In this document: piece after piece, positions 16,716-28,140 of the stretch
Position numbering within the stretch: position 1 is the first letter of the stretch
Layout: each line of letters starts with the position of its first letter
NCBI GenBank assembly: GCA_003117195.1
Contig: BDSI01000069.1
Location: forward strand, 496,001-560,000
DNA from: Eudorina sp. 2006-703-Eu-15
Lineage: Eukaryota > Chlorophyta > Chlorophyceae > Chlamydomonadales > Volvocaceae
Reading direction: 5' to 3'
Length of the DNA: 64,000 nucleotides
Made by a program: the position numbers and the translations under genes
The notes under the pieces: generated by a model
The model's input: only the letters and a program-made list of their open reading frames with translations
Told to the model about the DNA's origin: nothing
Databases searched by the model: none

Positions 16716-18784
16716 ATGCCAAGGTTCACGGCCTGTTTTGGGTCGGGTTCCATGCAGGCCAAGACGACAGTTATGTGTGCGCGGTAGGTTCTTGTTGACA
16801 CATCTTAATAAGATCAGCGCATTACAGGGTCAATGACATGCGCGATCTTCTTTCTTACTCAGCCGACGTCTCCGGCCTAACCACGGTCGCTGGGGCTGCA
16901 CCCATCTTGGCAATCGGGGGGTAAGAGGATTCTTAATGCCTCTTATACTTAGACTGGCCTTCCGGAAATGGTTGGGTCATCACTGGCAACCTTGACTCCA
17001 GGGTTGCCGCGTGGAGGTTCGCCCTTTACAGCCAACTCGAGTACATCACTGCTTCAATGCTCACCAACTATGTACCGAAAGGTATGACATATAGATCATC
17101 GCTTGTCACGACATTCGGCATGACGTGAGTCGCTTGCAGGCGAGCCTGGCCCACGTGTGATCCAGCTGCAAGGTGGAACCAGGGTGAGTCCGTGCCTGTC
17201 CGTGCATGTGCGTTCCATCGCATGTCCCCGATAATGGACTTGCATCACTGTATCTCTCGCGCGGTTTCCCTGTAAGGAAGACCGTGATGACCTGGTGACA
17301 GGTCGTGTCTGATCAGGATTGATAGGGCACATAGGAGCACATATTCCGGCGTTCAGTAGCTCTGTCGGCTCCGGGTCCGTGGACATTGCCGCAGGAGCTT
17401 TACTACTATCCTAAGAGTACCGTGCAAGTCACTGTTGTCGGCGAAAACATCAACAAGGGGTTGTTGGAGCAAGCGGGGTTGCAGGTACGACATGAGCATG
17501 TGCAGTCGTCTGGTGCGGACATACAATATCTTGGTCACAAGTGCAATCTTAAACTGTAAACATGATCGCATACTCGCATGGAAGGAGCCCCTGGCGGATA
17601 AAAAGGGCGTCCTCGCTGCGAGCTTCAGGTTCCCCTTCAGCTCCGCTGAACGGTGTAGGACACACACGCGCTGCGTGTGATTTATGGCGTTACAGGACCT
17701 GCGGCCCAATAGTAAGATGCTGGAACTTCATGCATTGGTGTGAGGGGGTGTGAGGGGGTCCAACCACCATGACAGTCCATCCGGGTAGGTCCTTCCTCAT
17801 AATTGCGGTGGATAACGCGCCGATTCGGCCCTCGCAGGCCGCCGTGCCCACAGTCGCCAAGCCGCAGTCCCCCGCAAACCTGGGCTTCGCGGCCGACGGC
17901 AGCGTGGACGCGGTGGTATCTCTGGGCGCCCTGGCTGGCATGACCGAGGCGCAGCGCACCGCCTTTACCGCCGAGGCGCTGCGCGTGCTGAAGCCGGGAT
18001 GCGCCATCGTTTTCGTCGAGCGGAGTGAGTTCTAGAACCATACGCGGATGGTAGTGGTGATGCCATTACTTTGCAGGATGACTTGATGCCTTAATGTCTT
18101 AGGGAAGCGCGCGACACGGTTCTTGCGGCTCTGCTCGCTGCTCCCCATGGGGCTTGACGTCAGCCCTTTCCTTGCCGTGTCGTCACACAGTCCCTGGTGG
18201 CCTGCCCATTCGCTTCATCGGCGGGTCGAGTTCTACGCTAGGTGAGGTGACATTGTGTTGCGTGCAAGAGACATCAAGCTGCACCGCAGATCAGGTGCCA
18301 TCATAACATGGCCCCAAGCAACCGACTCTTCGCACGAGCACGAACATTAAATTTTATTATGTTATAGTGAACCCGCGGGTCATCAGTTGAGCCAAAGCTT
18401 TCTCACTAGATGTCTTGCCGCCTTCGCACCCATAAGTGTGTACAACAGTTCCAGGATTTCGCTTTCCTATCGCCTGAACTCCAAATTCTTGACATATTGT
18501 TTCCGTTCGTTTCCTGTCCCGCAGCTGAATCGTATCTCAATTCCTGGAAGGCGCGGACGGACACATTCGAGCTGGTTCGATGGGATGTTGCGCTGGAGGG
18601 GCAAGACCCACACGCCGTCGGTATTGCGATCAAGTCCCCGGAGTACCGAGCTCCGGTCTTGAGCAGGCGCACCGAGAAGGCAGCGGAGAAGGCCGAGCGC
18701 GAACGGGCGGAGAAGGAAGCGCGGAAAGAGAAAGCACGGTTACCAAAGAAGGGGTTTGAGAAAACCCAAACCCAGAACCAGTGA
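16716..18784 (+). CDS. SAM-dependent methyltransferase-like protein, probably plastid-targeted
   Basis: Eight exons: 16716-16783, 16828-16920, 17032-17081, 17140-17183, 17395-17484, 17838-18024, 18191-18241, 18525-18784; 280 residues. The short N-terminus (MPRFTACFGSGSM...) is basic and Ser/Thr-containing, so a transit peptide is plausible. Class I methyltransferase features follow in order: TNYVPKGEPGPRVIQLQGGTREL (motif I, with GGT replacing GxG, residues ~66-88), TVQVTVVGEN (strand 2), SVDAVVSLGALAGM (motif II region), EALRVLKPGCAIVFVER (motif III) and GLPIRFIGGSS. The C-terminal ~45 residues are a highly charged Lys/Glu/Arg helix. The substrate cannot be read from sequence. The 44-nt exon at 17140 carries motif I and is easily missed. 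Alternative starts exist upstream (16699) but are out of phase with exon 2. Fold call is good; biochemical role unknown. Confidence 0.85.
18369..18391 (+). repeat. Fragment of dispersed repeat family A
   Basis: GAACCCGCGGGTCATCAG, inside the last intron of the methyltransferase gene, matches the core of family A. It is short, so chance similarity is possible. Confidence 0.4.
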
Positions 18785-18959
18785 GGTCAAGATATGTGGA
18801 CGGCGATGTGGTGCTGAATTACCACGTCTGCATGGACCCTTCACGGGCAGACCCCTTGTGTTTTGCTACGTGCACAAGACCGGCATAACATTACTCCGCG
18901 ATGACGTAACCAACTGTGTAAACGACGGACATATGTCACAACTTGCACCTGAGTCCTGA

Positions 18960-18964
18960 TGTAA
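18960..18964 (+). promoter_or_regulatory. TGTAA, candidate poly(A) signal of methyltransferase gene
   Basis: 176 bp past the stop codon. TGTAA is the usual chlorophyte signal, but a 5-mer is weak evidence on its own. Confidence 0.35.
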
Positions 18965-18986
18965 TCAGTACTAGTACTGCAAGAAC

Positions 18987-18991
18987 TTACA
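18987..18991 (-). promoter_or_regulatory. TGTAA, candidate poly(A) signal of iminopeptidase gene
   Basis: About 415 bp past the stop codon on the minus strand. Confidence 0.3.
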
Positions 18992-19406
18992 AAGACAGAG
19001 GAGACAGCAAGAGTGCACGACAAGCAACTTAAATGTCGTGGGCCACTCTACTTTCAACTAGGTCAACAATACAGAACGTACGAAGCCGCGCGTCGCAGCG
19101 GCCCTTGACTACCCGTACAGACTACCCGTACAAATCAGTCACTGAAAACGACCGGAATTAGTCGACCCGCGAATCATGCAGGCCCGAACAGACAAGAGTT
19201 ATTTCGTGCTATACGAATGAAATATCATATGCCCATGTGGGAAGTTCTTACTTGTTGCACTGGACTGCAATTTTTAATCAAGAACCAACGACGCAAATAA
19301 AACATGGACTTCAATTCCTACGGCATATGGCCGATCCATGGTTCTAGGACAACACGACCCCGACGCTCTAAGACAATACGACCCGAAAGCTGTACAGGCA
19401 TGTGAC

Positions 19407-21688
19407 TTATCTATTTGACGCCGGGCAAACCGTATGCCGCGCAGGTCCCTTGGTGACAGTCTCTCTCTTATGTACATGAGACATGAGCGTTGTCGCCTCA
19501 ATGAGCTCGTGCGTAATGGCAGGATCGTACATCGAGTGCCCCGCACCCGGCACGAGGCGGACTTGCATTTCCGGCCAGGCCTTGTGCAAGTCAAAAACAG
19601 TCATAGGAGGACATACTAGATCTAACTGCCCATGCACAGCAATGGCAGGAATGTTGCGCAGCTCGCTGATGCGATCAAGCAACGGCATCTTGTGCAGCAC
19701 ACCACCTCCGCCAACATCCACTTGATTCGCCGTGGAATCACCGCACAGAAAAGCGCCATGGATGCTGAAGTGACATTCTAGGAGGGCCTGTGCCGTACGG
19801 GTAGACATTTGAGCGTCACCGACGTACGATAGGCCCCTCTCGAGCAACACACGAAGACGGTCCTCCTCGGCGTTCGACCCTGTTCTCGGTGCGGCGTGTA
19901 CGGGTAGCACTCGCGCCGTCAAAGGATCCATGGTTGCGTGATCCGACGACTCTGGCACTTGCTGGTCGTGTGTTGAAGCTCCAGCGGACAATCGAGCCTC
20001 CTTTGGTAACGAGCGTGACTCCAGGGGTGTAGGAAAGGTCTCATACCTCCACCGGGTTCCATCCCAGTCCAGCAGCTGGCTGCGAGAGTCAAACCCGACA
20101 CTCATCTCCCACTCCAGCCAACTTGCAGCCTGGACGAGTGCGGCAGGCCAAGATGGCAGGTTTGGCACGAACGCCATGGGAGATTAGATGGATGGTATGA
20201 AATTATGTTCAGGTAAGGCTTACAGATAGCGCATTCCTGGGTCCTCAGAGCAAAAAGGTTGTCCTCAAGGGGCATCGGACATATGCTTGTCTAATTTGCT
20301 TAAAAAGCATCATTGGGCGCCAGGATAAAAGCGCATGCGCGCACTTCATCGACATGTCAGATCGCCAGATAGGATGCAGCCTCGGCTCAGATAGGAGCGA
20401 AAGAAGTTGAGTCCGCAGAGTGGATAGTAAGGCCACCTCGGATGAACTATGCGTGTATTGAGCGCATCACAGCCGGGCTTTGCATGTTACACCGAAGCAT
20501 GGCGGCAGCATTCTGCGCACGCCGAGCAGCATGTGTTGCACAACTAATTGTATAGTATGGAGCCGTTCGTGAAATAAACGTTGCAGCCGTTCCAGCTTGA
20601 GAAGCTCAGATAGGAGCGAAAGAAGTTGAGTCCGCAGAGTGGATAGTAAGGCCACCTCGGATGAACTATGCGTGTATTGAGCGCATCAACGCTTTCAGCT
20701 GGATACGGCAGAATGCTCAAGCAACTGTGTACCCACAGATACCTTCTGTACACTCACGAAATCTGAGCAAAACGACAACTCCTACCGCTGCGTCTCGCAC
20801 AGAGGAGTCCGGGGACAGCAGACGGCCGTAGTAGCCAACAAGCGGCCGACACCGCTCCTCCAGGTCCAAGTGCTCCAGGAAACGCTGCCACGCCCACGGC
20901 TTGAGGGCACCGGCCCCGCCGCCGTACATCCAGTCGATCTCATGCTGCCGCATCATGCAAACACCTCGCAAAATCATTGCGGTAACCCTGCAACGCAGGA
21001 AGGCGTGGTCAAGAGTTAGACCTCCAAGTCTGCAAATAAGTATGCTCAACAACTTCACTCGCGTCGCGTCTGTTTGGTCACCTTCGAGGGTGTGCTGTCG
21101 CATAGGCCAATGAAAGTGTAACGCCCCAAGAGCCGCCGAACAACATCCATTTCTCGAACCCCAAATGCTGTCGAAGGGCGTCCAGGTCGCTAACCAGCGC
21201 TGCTGTGTTGTTGTCAGCAAGACATCCGCGAGGTGTTGAACGGCCGCAGCCACGCTGGTCCACAAGAATCACTTTATAATGATCCAAGTCAAAAAATCGC
21301 CTGCAAAATATTTTTCAAACCCAGATGTCGGTCAATTAGCCGGCGCCGTCGTTGCGGCGGCTCAAAACTGGCAGCCCGACGCTTGCATAGCAAGCTCTGC
21401 GTTAACTTACGTATGATTCACATAGCAGCCAGCTCCTGGGCCGCCGTGCACAACCACGACCGGAGTCCCGATTGGGGAGCCATGAACCTCATAGTACACG
21501 TTGTGCAGGTCGCCCACACGTAAGCGACCAGTTTGCAAAGGTACATTCGTAGGGTGATCATACAGGCCTCGAAAACTATTGCCCTTTGCTTGCGGCTGCA
21601 GGCGGCAAGCTCGTCTGTTCGGCCATCGGGGCGGACAGCCCACGAAAGCTTGCCGCGTGCCGTTCCTAAGTGCATTGTGGTGGAGCAT
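19407..21688 (-). CDS. Proline iminopeptidase (alpha/beta hydrolase, S33)
   Basis: Four exons: 21688-21411, 21300-21082, 20987-20786, 20129-19407; 473 residues, against 310-400 for most family members. It removes N-terminal proline from peptides. Visible family motifs: HGGPG oxyanion loop (81-85), DQRGCGRSTP (107-116), nucleophile elbow GGSWG with Ser150, GQLDLVCPP with Asp403 and GAGHSMYDP with His431, so the catalytic triad is complete. The extra length is a ~45-residue N-terminal extension rich in Arg/Pro/Cys, possibly an organelle transit peptide, and a low-complexity insertion of ~70 residues in the cap region after WEMSVG. The start is the first ATG in frame; a further 5' exon cannot be excluded. 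The third intron carries an 85-bp direct repeat. Confidence 0.93.
20385..20688. repeat. 85-bp direct repeats flanking 134 bp, in an intron
   Basis: 20385-20469 and 20604-20688 appear identical, separated by 134 unrelated bases. Both lie in iminopeptidase intron 3 (20130-20785). No terminal inverted repeats are visible. Confidence 0.92.
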
Positions 21689-22387
21689 ATGTTCAAAGAT
21701 AATTACAACATTCCGTCTGCAGACTGTTTTTCAAGGGCTGAAAGCCGCCGCAGTACTTGGGGCTTATGCTGTACAAAACCGCTACGCAGTCATTTTCGAA
21801 TACCAACCGCGCCATCGCGATGTCGCGAACCATGCAGCTGTTTCCGCTCGAATTGCTAGTCCTCGTCTGACATGGATGTTAATTCTGGTGACCATTTCTC
21901 TTGGTTTTCATGTCGATCCCCGGTGTCGCGCGGTGAGGTGTATTCCTCCTGCACCTCCTGCGTCGCGTGCAGTCACATGAATGTGGTCCCTCCCCGCCCA
22001 AGATAAGGCAGCGATACATGCCTTAAGCTTACATCCGTGCGGGATGCGATCGTCGCTGACAGCCACGATGAGCATTTTCGTACTTTTTGGTCAATGTGAG
22101 CCCGATAACCAAAACGAAACACATCCAGCCCGTGCCGAGCTACGAGAGATCAAATAACAACCCATCTTTCGGTTGCTTTTTGACTCCAAGACTCCACAGT
22201 CCATACGAAGCTTGAAAATCTCAATCCGTGCACCAGGCCCCTCATGCCCTGGCCCTGTCTCCGCACATCCTCTACCACACATACCCCCCCCAAGCACCTC
22301 ACGCAGTCACCACTGGGCTCCAGCTCCGCCGCCTGTCCATCCCAACCTCTGATTGCCACGGCCTCGTCCCCTGCGGCTGCCACCGTG
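21689..22387. other. Intergenic region between iminopeptidase and TTC4 genes
   Basis: Both neighbours run on the minus strand, so this holds the TTC4 3' UTR and the iminopeptidase promoter. No gene seen. Confidence 0.55.
22029..22033 (-). promoter_or_regulatory. TGTAA, candidate poly(A) signal of TTC4
   Basis: TTACA on the plus strand, about 355 bp beyond the TTC4 stop codon. Confidence 0.3.
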
Positions 22388-25300
22388 TCATCTGCCGCTC
22401 TCTAGGAACCGCTCCCGATAGGAGGTCCCTTTCGCCACCACGAAGAACAGGGGCAGCCCCGCCACCACATGGTCATCGGCGGTGAGCACCTGGCGCAGGC
22501 TCTGGCCGGGACGGACGCGCCGCATGCGCGCTGCACGGCTGCCGTAACGCTCCGGGCCCGCTTCCTCCAGACCCTGCGGCCAGCGGCCCTGCATTGCCTG
22601 CACGAGCTGATCCTGGACGGAGCCCCGGAGGGGCGGTAGGTCCAGCGGCGACAGGATAGCGGCGACAGGATAGCGGCGATGGGATAGCGGCGATGGGATA
22701 GCGGCGCAGGACGGGATGAGGAGGTTACCATCAAGCTACGGCCTTGTTGCATGGGTGGCATGGTGCGTTGGCATCACGTGCGACGGGATCTGGAGCCGCT
22801 GGCACAGTGTGTGGGACCCTCAGTTGGCTGACTGCATGAGGCACAAGCGACCGAATCTGCGATTGTGGTATGCCAATCTGGACCCGCTCCGAGCTTGGAC
22901 GTTCCCAAAGGGCACCCCCAAGCCCCGAGTGGGTCTAGACTGCTGCAAAGCGTTGTTGCTGGTGCGGGTGCGCCATTCCGCACCCGCCATCGACACCGTA
23001 CCTTGGTGAGTTGCTTCCCGGCGTGTGCCAGGTAGTAAAGCTCGATGCGGTCGCGGGTGTAGCTGCCGGCCTCATCCCAGGACAGCGGCGGTGCATCGGG
23101 CCCGAACATCTGGGGACAGGACACAGGAGGCATGGGCGGGGGCATGTGCGAGTCAGCCGGTGAGCGGGCGCGTCACTGTGTCGCAGGCGCGCGGGGGCTT
23201 TGCGCCCCGGCCCACCTGCACAAGGAAGCCCCACGAACATCCCCCTTACCCGCGAACGAGTTTCGGGCGTGCTGCCTCGCACGTTGGCTCGAAAAGACGC
23301 ATACAAAATCGTGCGGATTGCACAGGCCGTGGCACCCCCGGCCTTCCGGCCCATTTCCTCGGCCACACAACTGAGCTCGCGGTTACTGCTGGTCATCTAG
23401 AAGGTTCACAGAAACATGTACAGGTTCGCCGAGTTCTTGGAACCATGTACAGGCTCGCCCCGGGCACTTGAATCAAGGGCTTCAGGGTGGCTTCGGTCCC
23501 CCCCCCCCCGCCTCCTCCCGCGCGCCAGCCGACCCACCAGGTCCAGGTGCTCGTTGAATGTGTCGTCCTCGGGGAAGGACTCCACGACGTCCTGCTGTCC
23601 GCTCTCGGGGTAGTGCAGCAGCACCGGCCAGGAGAGGGAGCCGTCCGGGTTGAGCGTGGGCTTCGTGTGGGAGCCCAGGCTGACCTGGGTGGGGGAAGGG
23701 GCGGGGCCCAGTTGGCGGGGCCACAGCTGATGGAGACCTGACAGTAAAGTGAACTGATTGGGGATGAAGGCGTGAAATTCAGAACTTTCAAAAGATTCAG
23801 CAAAGGGATGCGCTCCAAACGCCTCCAGTCGCAGACACGAGCGGTGCCCCTTGGCCACAATTTCGTCAGGCTCGAAAAACCAAATTCGCTGCAGCACCGT
23901 ATGCAGGCACACCCTTGGTGGCTGACGAGTGACTACCATTCGACGCTGTGGACGTTGTCGCTGACTCCATGCCTCGCGGCTCAGTTGCCCATAACCCACC
24001 GACGGTGCCTGATTGATTGCCCGTCTGTCCGTGCCTTACTCCGGGTCTCCTATGCCTTTCGGTCAATCGTGTCTGTCTTATTGGTCCCATCCTGTCAACA
24101 CGCGCGCACACACGCACACGCATTTCCACTGTAAAGCACACTCATAGCGGTCCGATCGTCGGCCACCGGCCAACCTCTGTGGCCCTGAGGCCCTCCTAAG
24201 AATGAGGATGATGGGAGCGTGAAAGGTCGCAGCGCTGCCCGCTGAGCGCCCTGAACGTGCAGTTGTAGCAAAACCACGACATGGTGGCACCCAAGCCCGA
24301 GAACACCTCCACCACATAGGTACAACGGCGCTTCCCGTACCTGCGGTCTAGTGAGCTTGTAACCCCGCGACGTCAGCGCATCCGCCAGCGCCCGCGCGGG
24401 TGCCGCCTCCGCCTCCGCCTGCGCTGCGATCCGCTCCTCCTGCTGCCTTTTCTCCTCCAACTTGCCGGACGCCTCCTGTGCGCGCGGACACGGCAGCAAA
24501 ACTCCTTCAGGCCCGTGTGACGCCCCCTCAGCGCCGCGAACAGACCGCAGGCATCGGCGGTTGGTGCACGGCAGCAACCCATGTATGCAGACGGCGTTTA
24601 CACTTAAGAAGGGTTTATGCAAGGATGTTCCTCATTGCGGTGGCGGCCCAAGACTTACGCGGCCGCGCGTAGGGGGCTTACATGATACAATAGGGTCGAA
24701 AATATGAAAAGACAGGCGGGCAATCTGGCGCCACGTCTGGCGCCCTCTTAATTCCAAACAAGACAGCGAAATCGCCAGACACGTTATGAAAACGTCGGGA
24801 CCCCACCTTGTGCATCGCGTCGAACTCCTTGGACTGCGGGTCCACCGCCCGCCCCTCGCCGCACAGCTGCAAGCACTGTTCCCACAGGCCCAGCTTGGCA
24901 GCCGCTCGAGCTCCGCGGAAGATGGCCTGCGGGACACACAACCAACCATGGGTTCACCCCAAGATGCGGCGCTGCCGCTGCACGCGCGACATGTGGGCGG
25001 TGTCGTCCGCAGCCGTGGGCCTCCAGGCAAAGGCCTCGGTCGGCGTAGTTCTTAGCAGAGACGGTTCCAAAGAGGATGAGGAGTCTCAGAACGGTCATGG
25101 TCGTGTAATGATTTCGCCAGCCTGGCATGCGTGCGCTGCAGTGGTGCGGCAACACCGTAAGGTGCCCCCCTGGCACAGAATATCGGTGGCTACGCGCGCC
25201 GCTCCACAAGGGGCGCGGTCATTACCTTTAGATTCCCCGGCTCCAGTCTTTTGGCCGCAAGGCTATCGTCAAGCGCCTTGCGGAAATTCCCTGCACTCGT

Positions 25301-26120
25301 AGCGGGCAGAAACCCGGGGAATCGGAACGTTACCAACTTGGGCGAAACAATCCGCCTCCTTAGTCCTTACACATCGGTTCATGTGACCAAGGCTGGCCAT
25401 GTCATGTCATAAAGGCCATGGGGACCATTGTGGAGTACAGCACGCCCTAACTTGGCCGATAGTGGGCTTGGGTATTATGAGCAACAGACCCAGTTCAACG
25501 CAGAGACGAAAAGCGCATACCTAAGAGGATATGGACATGCGCTCTGTTGGCGTGGAGTACAGCGTTCAGGCGTGCATCCGACGTGCGCAGGTCCAACCCA
25601 TCAGTGTAGAACTGGACTGCTTCCCGCAGCAGTGTTCGACGTGCAGCAGCATCGGCCTTGTCGGACTGAGCGAGGCGCAGTTTGTTATTGCCCTGGGTCT
25701 GCGAACATTGGGGCGTGACACGCGCAATGCAACGCACATGTTGTCGCACAGCACACGTTGACCAAGTCAAGCGACTGCGTGTCGATTAACGTATCCCGAC
25801 TGGCCCCCGGCCGGGTCCGCTGCCAAAGTCTACTGTCGGGGCTACAATTAATACGACGGACGTGCGAAGGGTTTCGACACGACAACCCACGCGTTCTTCG
25901 CAAATTATTTCGCTTTCCCGGATTGACATACCTTGTGATTTTCAGCTTTCTCCTCAGGCGTTAAGTCATCGTCGAGAGCTTTGAGAGCAGCATAAGCGGG
26001 GTCCTGTCCTGCATCCTCTGGCAAGGCGTCCCAGAACAGAGGATGTAAGCCTTTATTGTCGTCAGTTAATACTGGCCGGTTGCGGCGCTCGTCGTCACTG
26101 TCACTATCGTTAGCCGACAT
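22388..26120 (-). CDS. TTC4: TTC4/Cns1-type TPR co-chaperone
   Basis: Eight exons: 26120-25932, 25698-25521, 25290-25226, 24926-24807, 24475-24341, 23684-23538, 23109-23002, 22612-22388; 388 residues, almost exactly the length of human TTC4. The family bridges Hsp90/Hsp70 and the ribosome or translation factors. The acidic N-terminus has HPLFWDALPEDA (~27-38). The TPR array begins at ENHKTQGNNKLRL (~60) and continues through NAVLHANRAHVHILLGNFRKALDD, LEPGNLKAIFRGARA and GLWEQCLQLC. A charged linker helix (EEKRQQEERIAAQAEAEA) and SRGYKLTRPQV precede the C-terminal wheel domain: GSLSWPVLLHYPESGQQD, LSWDEAGSYTRDRIELYY and GLPLFFVVAKGTSYRERFL. Each splice junction preserves phase. Intron 7 carries a 14-bp minisatellite. 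Confidence 0.96.
22644..22709. repeat. 14-bp minisatellite in TTC4 intron
   Basis: Unit AGCGGCGACAGGAT, about 4.6 copies; the later copies read AGCGGCGATGGGAT. It lies just upstream of the last TTC4 exon, between the branch-point region and the previous exon. Confidence 0.93.
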
Positions 26121-26618
26121 TTGGCGGCAGCAATCGTCGATGCACCAAGAGATTAGGACACGTCAACTCGTAGATGATACTCAATAAACTATGACAATTC
26201 ATTGTATATCAACAATGTCTTAACAGGTTGTGCTGCTGTTTCTGCTCCGCACGCTCAGCATGCCGCAGCTACACATTCTGGCGTGTTCATCCGTACCAAA
26301 CATTCGAGCAGAACAAGGGCATACGGCGTATTCAGTCACCAATATTCCGAATGCTGACCTCTATTGTCATTCGCTAACCTTCGTTTCAAAAGCACGGGTC
26401 TTAGTTCCGACCCGGCTTCTAAAGCCGGCCACGCCCTGCTGCCGTGCCTTTTCCCGTTTGGCGCGAGTGCATTTGGGGAGTGTTGGGGATGTGCCTGAAT
26501 GGAGCATGCATGTTGCCTGTTTTCGTTCCGCTTCGTTTGGTTACGCTTTCGTTACACGAACCTTCATTGCTGCTTGTCCGTTTGTACTTCAACGAACTGC
26601 TCACACCTCCTTCACCAT

Positions 26619-26671
26619 TTGGAACACCGGGTCGGGACACGGGTCCACCTTGTAACAGTTACCTACATCCT
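26619..26671 (+). mobile_element. SINE-like repeat, 3' fragment
   Basis: It contains TTGGAACACC, GGGTCGGGACACGGGTCCAC and CTTGTAACAGTTAC, matching the 3' third of the copies at 26921-27085 and 57803-57960. Its 5' part is missing, as in 5'-truncated retroposons. Confidence 0.7.
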
Positions 26672-26920
26672 TCACATCCTCCCGCTGCATCAGTCAGTAT
26701 ATTGCCTCCCATGTTGTCCTCCTGCTAGAAGCTGAAATAGACAGTTGTTCAGGACCCGCCCTACTGCCCTTTTGCAAGGGACTGAAGAGAATTACATATA
26801 CCAGCTCAGGACATCTACCAGCATTTGCCAGTTTCGAATCCCCGTCCCCTCACCGCCGTGTGATTAAGCGGGTCTGGCGCGGTTTCCAGGAGAGGCAATC
26901 CTGGCCAGCTGGTAACCTGG

Positions 26921-27085
26921 TGTGGTGGCCGGTATGGCTGCATGACCCCCCGCGGGTGATGGAGGATGGGTTCGCATCCTTGGTAGGGGTTGATGAGACG
27001 AGGCACCTACGAGCTATCTGGGCCCGTTGGAACACCCGGTCGGGAAGGGTCGGGATACGGGTCCACCTTGTAACGGTTACATTAC
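26921..27085 (+). mobile_element. SINE-like repeat, near full length
   Basis: It aligns along about 160 bp with 57803-57960. It includes TGGCCGGTATGG (weakly box-A-like) and, ~40 bp on, GGGTTCGCATCC (box-B-like). The 3' end is CTTGTAACGGTTACATTAC. I found no clear target-site duplication. Confidence 0.7.
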
Positions 27086-27288
27086 ATTTGCCCTCATGCC
27101 CCTTCCGATAACCACTTGCCCAGATGCCCCATGATGAGGAAGAATTCCGTCAGCAAAATGTGACACGTGCAGTGCCGCCAGCTGGTCACGGTCGGGCCTG
27201 TGCTGGAATGTGCTGCACGGTTCGAACCGTGCTGCCTCGAAGCGTGCAGGATAGCCTAGGGAACGGCGTGGGACCCAGTACACGGTAC

Positions 27289-27330
27289 AAAGCGGTAATT
27301 TGCTGGTAAAAAAGCGGTAATTTGCTGGTA
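27289..27330. repeat. 20-bp tandem duplication
   Basis: AAAGCGGTAATTTGCTGGTA occurs at 27289-27308 and 27311-27330. Several GGTAA/GGTAAC words follow. Confidence 0.9.
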
Positions 27331-28140
27331 CATTGCGGTAGTAATGGTAACCAGGTAACGGCTGGTAACGGAGAAGGTCGCGCCGTAAGGCTTGTTTGCC
27401 TTGTTTTTCAGGGTAAACGTGAAGACATGCCGCAAGAAGATGTTGAATGAACTTTCTGCAAACGACAAGCACGGCAATGGAAGAAACGGATCAACTGGCG
27501 ACGACTTATTTTCACAGCGAGGGAACGATGCAGCCGGCTGCATTAATTCAATTACTGAAAAATGACGTGAACCGTTATGGACAAAGGCCGATTGCAAGAA
27601 AGGCAGTTGCGGCTGGCGGTATGCAGCTTGATCAAACAGCCGTAACTACTATTCGCAACTTTCTGCTGACAGGGACGCAGCTTTCCAGCCCAACATCTGT
27701 ACAAAATCCTTTACCGGGGGCACGCCTGCCTCCACGACAGGGTCGTGGACTTGTTTTTTGCGTGACGCACCGTTGCCGCTCAGCACACACAGCACGCGAC
27801 CTGGTCACATTCCGCTTTTGCCCTAACAGGCCTTGGTTCCACGACTGTGCATACAGCATATGTTTTGAGGCATACAGAATGACTGCCTTTGGCGGGCCTC
27901 GCGAAAGATACCACAACGATACTAGCATACTACCTCCTCATCTTTGTATCATCTTGTAGTCACTTAATCAGTATCGGTAGCATCACAAAAAAGTAACTAC
28001 GTGGACAGCGCCCCGTCTGGAGTCTCGCTGTCAACCGTTTTGAAGAAGTGGTGAGGACCAGAAGGAAAGAGATGTGGGGCCAGACATCAAGCAGTCCTTA
28101 CCTTTGCAAACTGTCATTCACTTCAGCACAGCTCTGGGCC

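Larger units (their letters stand above)
18785..19406. other. Convergent 3' interval, methyltransferase / iminopeptidase
   Basis: 622 bp without a gene between two converging stop codons. It probably consists of the two 3' UTRs. TGTAA on + (18960-18964) and on - (18991-18987) lie 23 bp apart. Confidence 0.6.
26121..28140. other. Repeat-bearing spacer between divergent TTC4 and SET-like genes
   Basis: No gene supported. It holds two SINE-like copies (26619-26671, 26921-27085), a short duplication at 27289-27330 and an 18-bp palindrome at 27215-27232. A 170-codon frame at 27447-27959 is compositionally unremarkable. Confidence 0.55.

Noticed and set aside
27215..27232. 18-bp palindrome GCACGGTTCGAACCGTGC
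   Set aside because: Striking but isolated; no second copy or neighbouring element gives it meaning.
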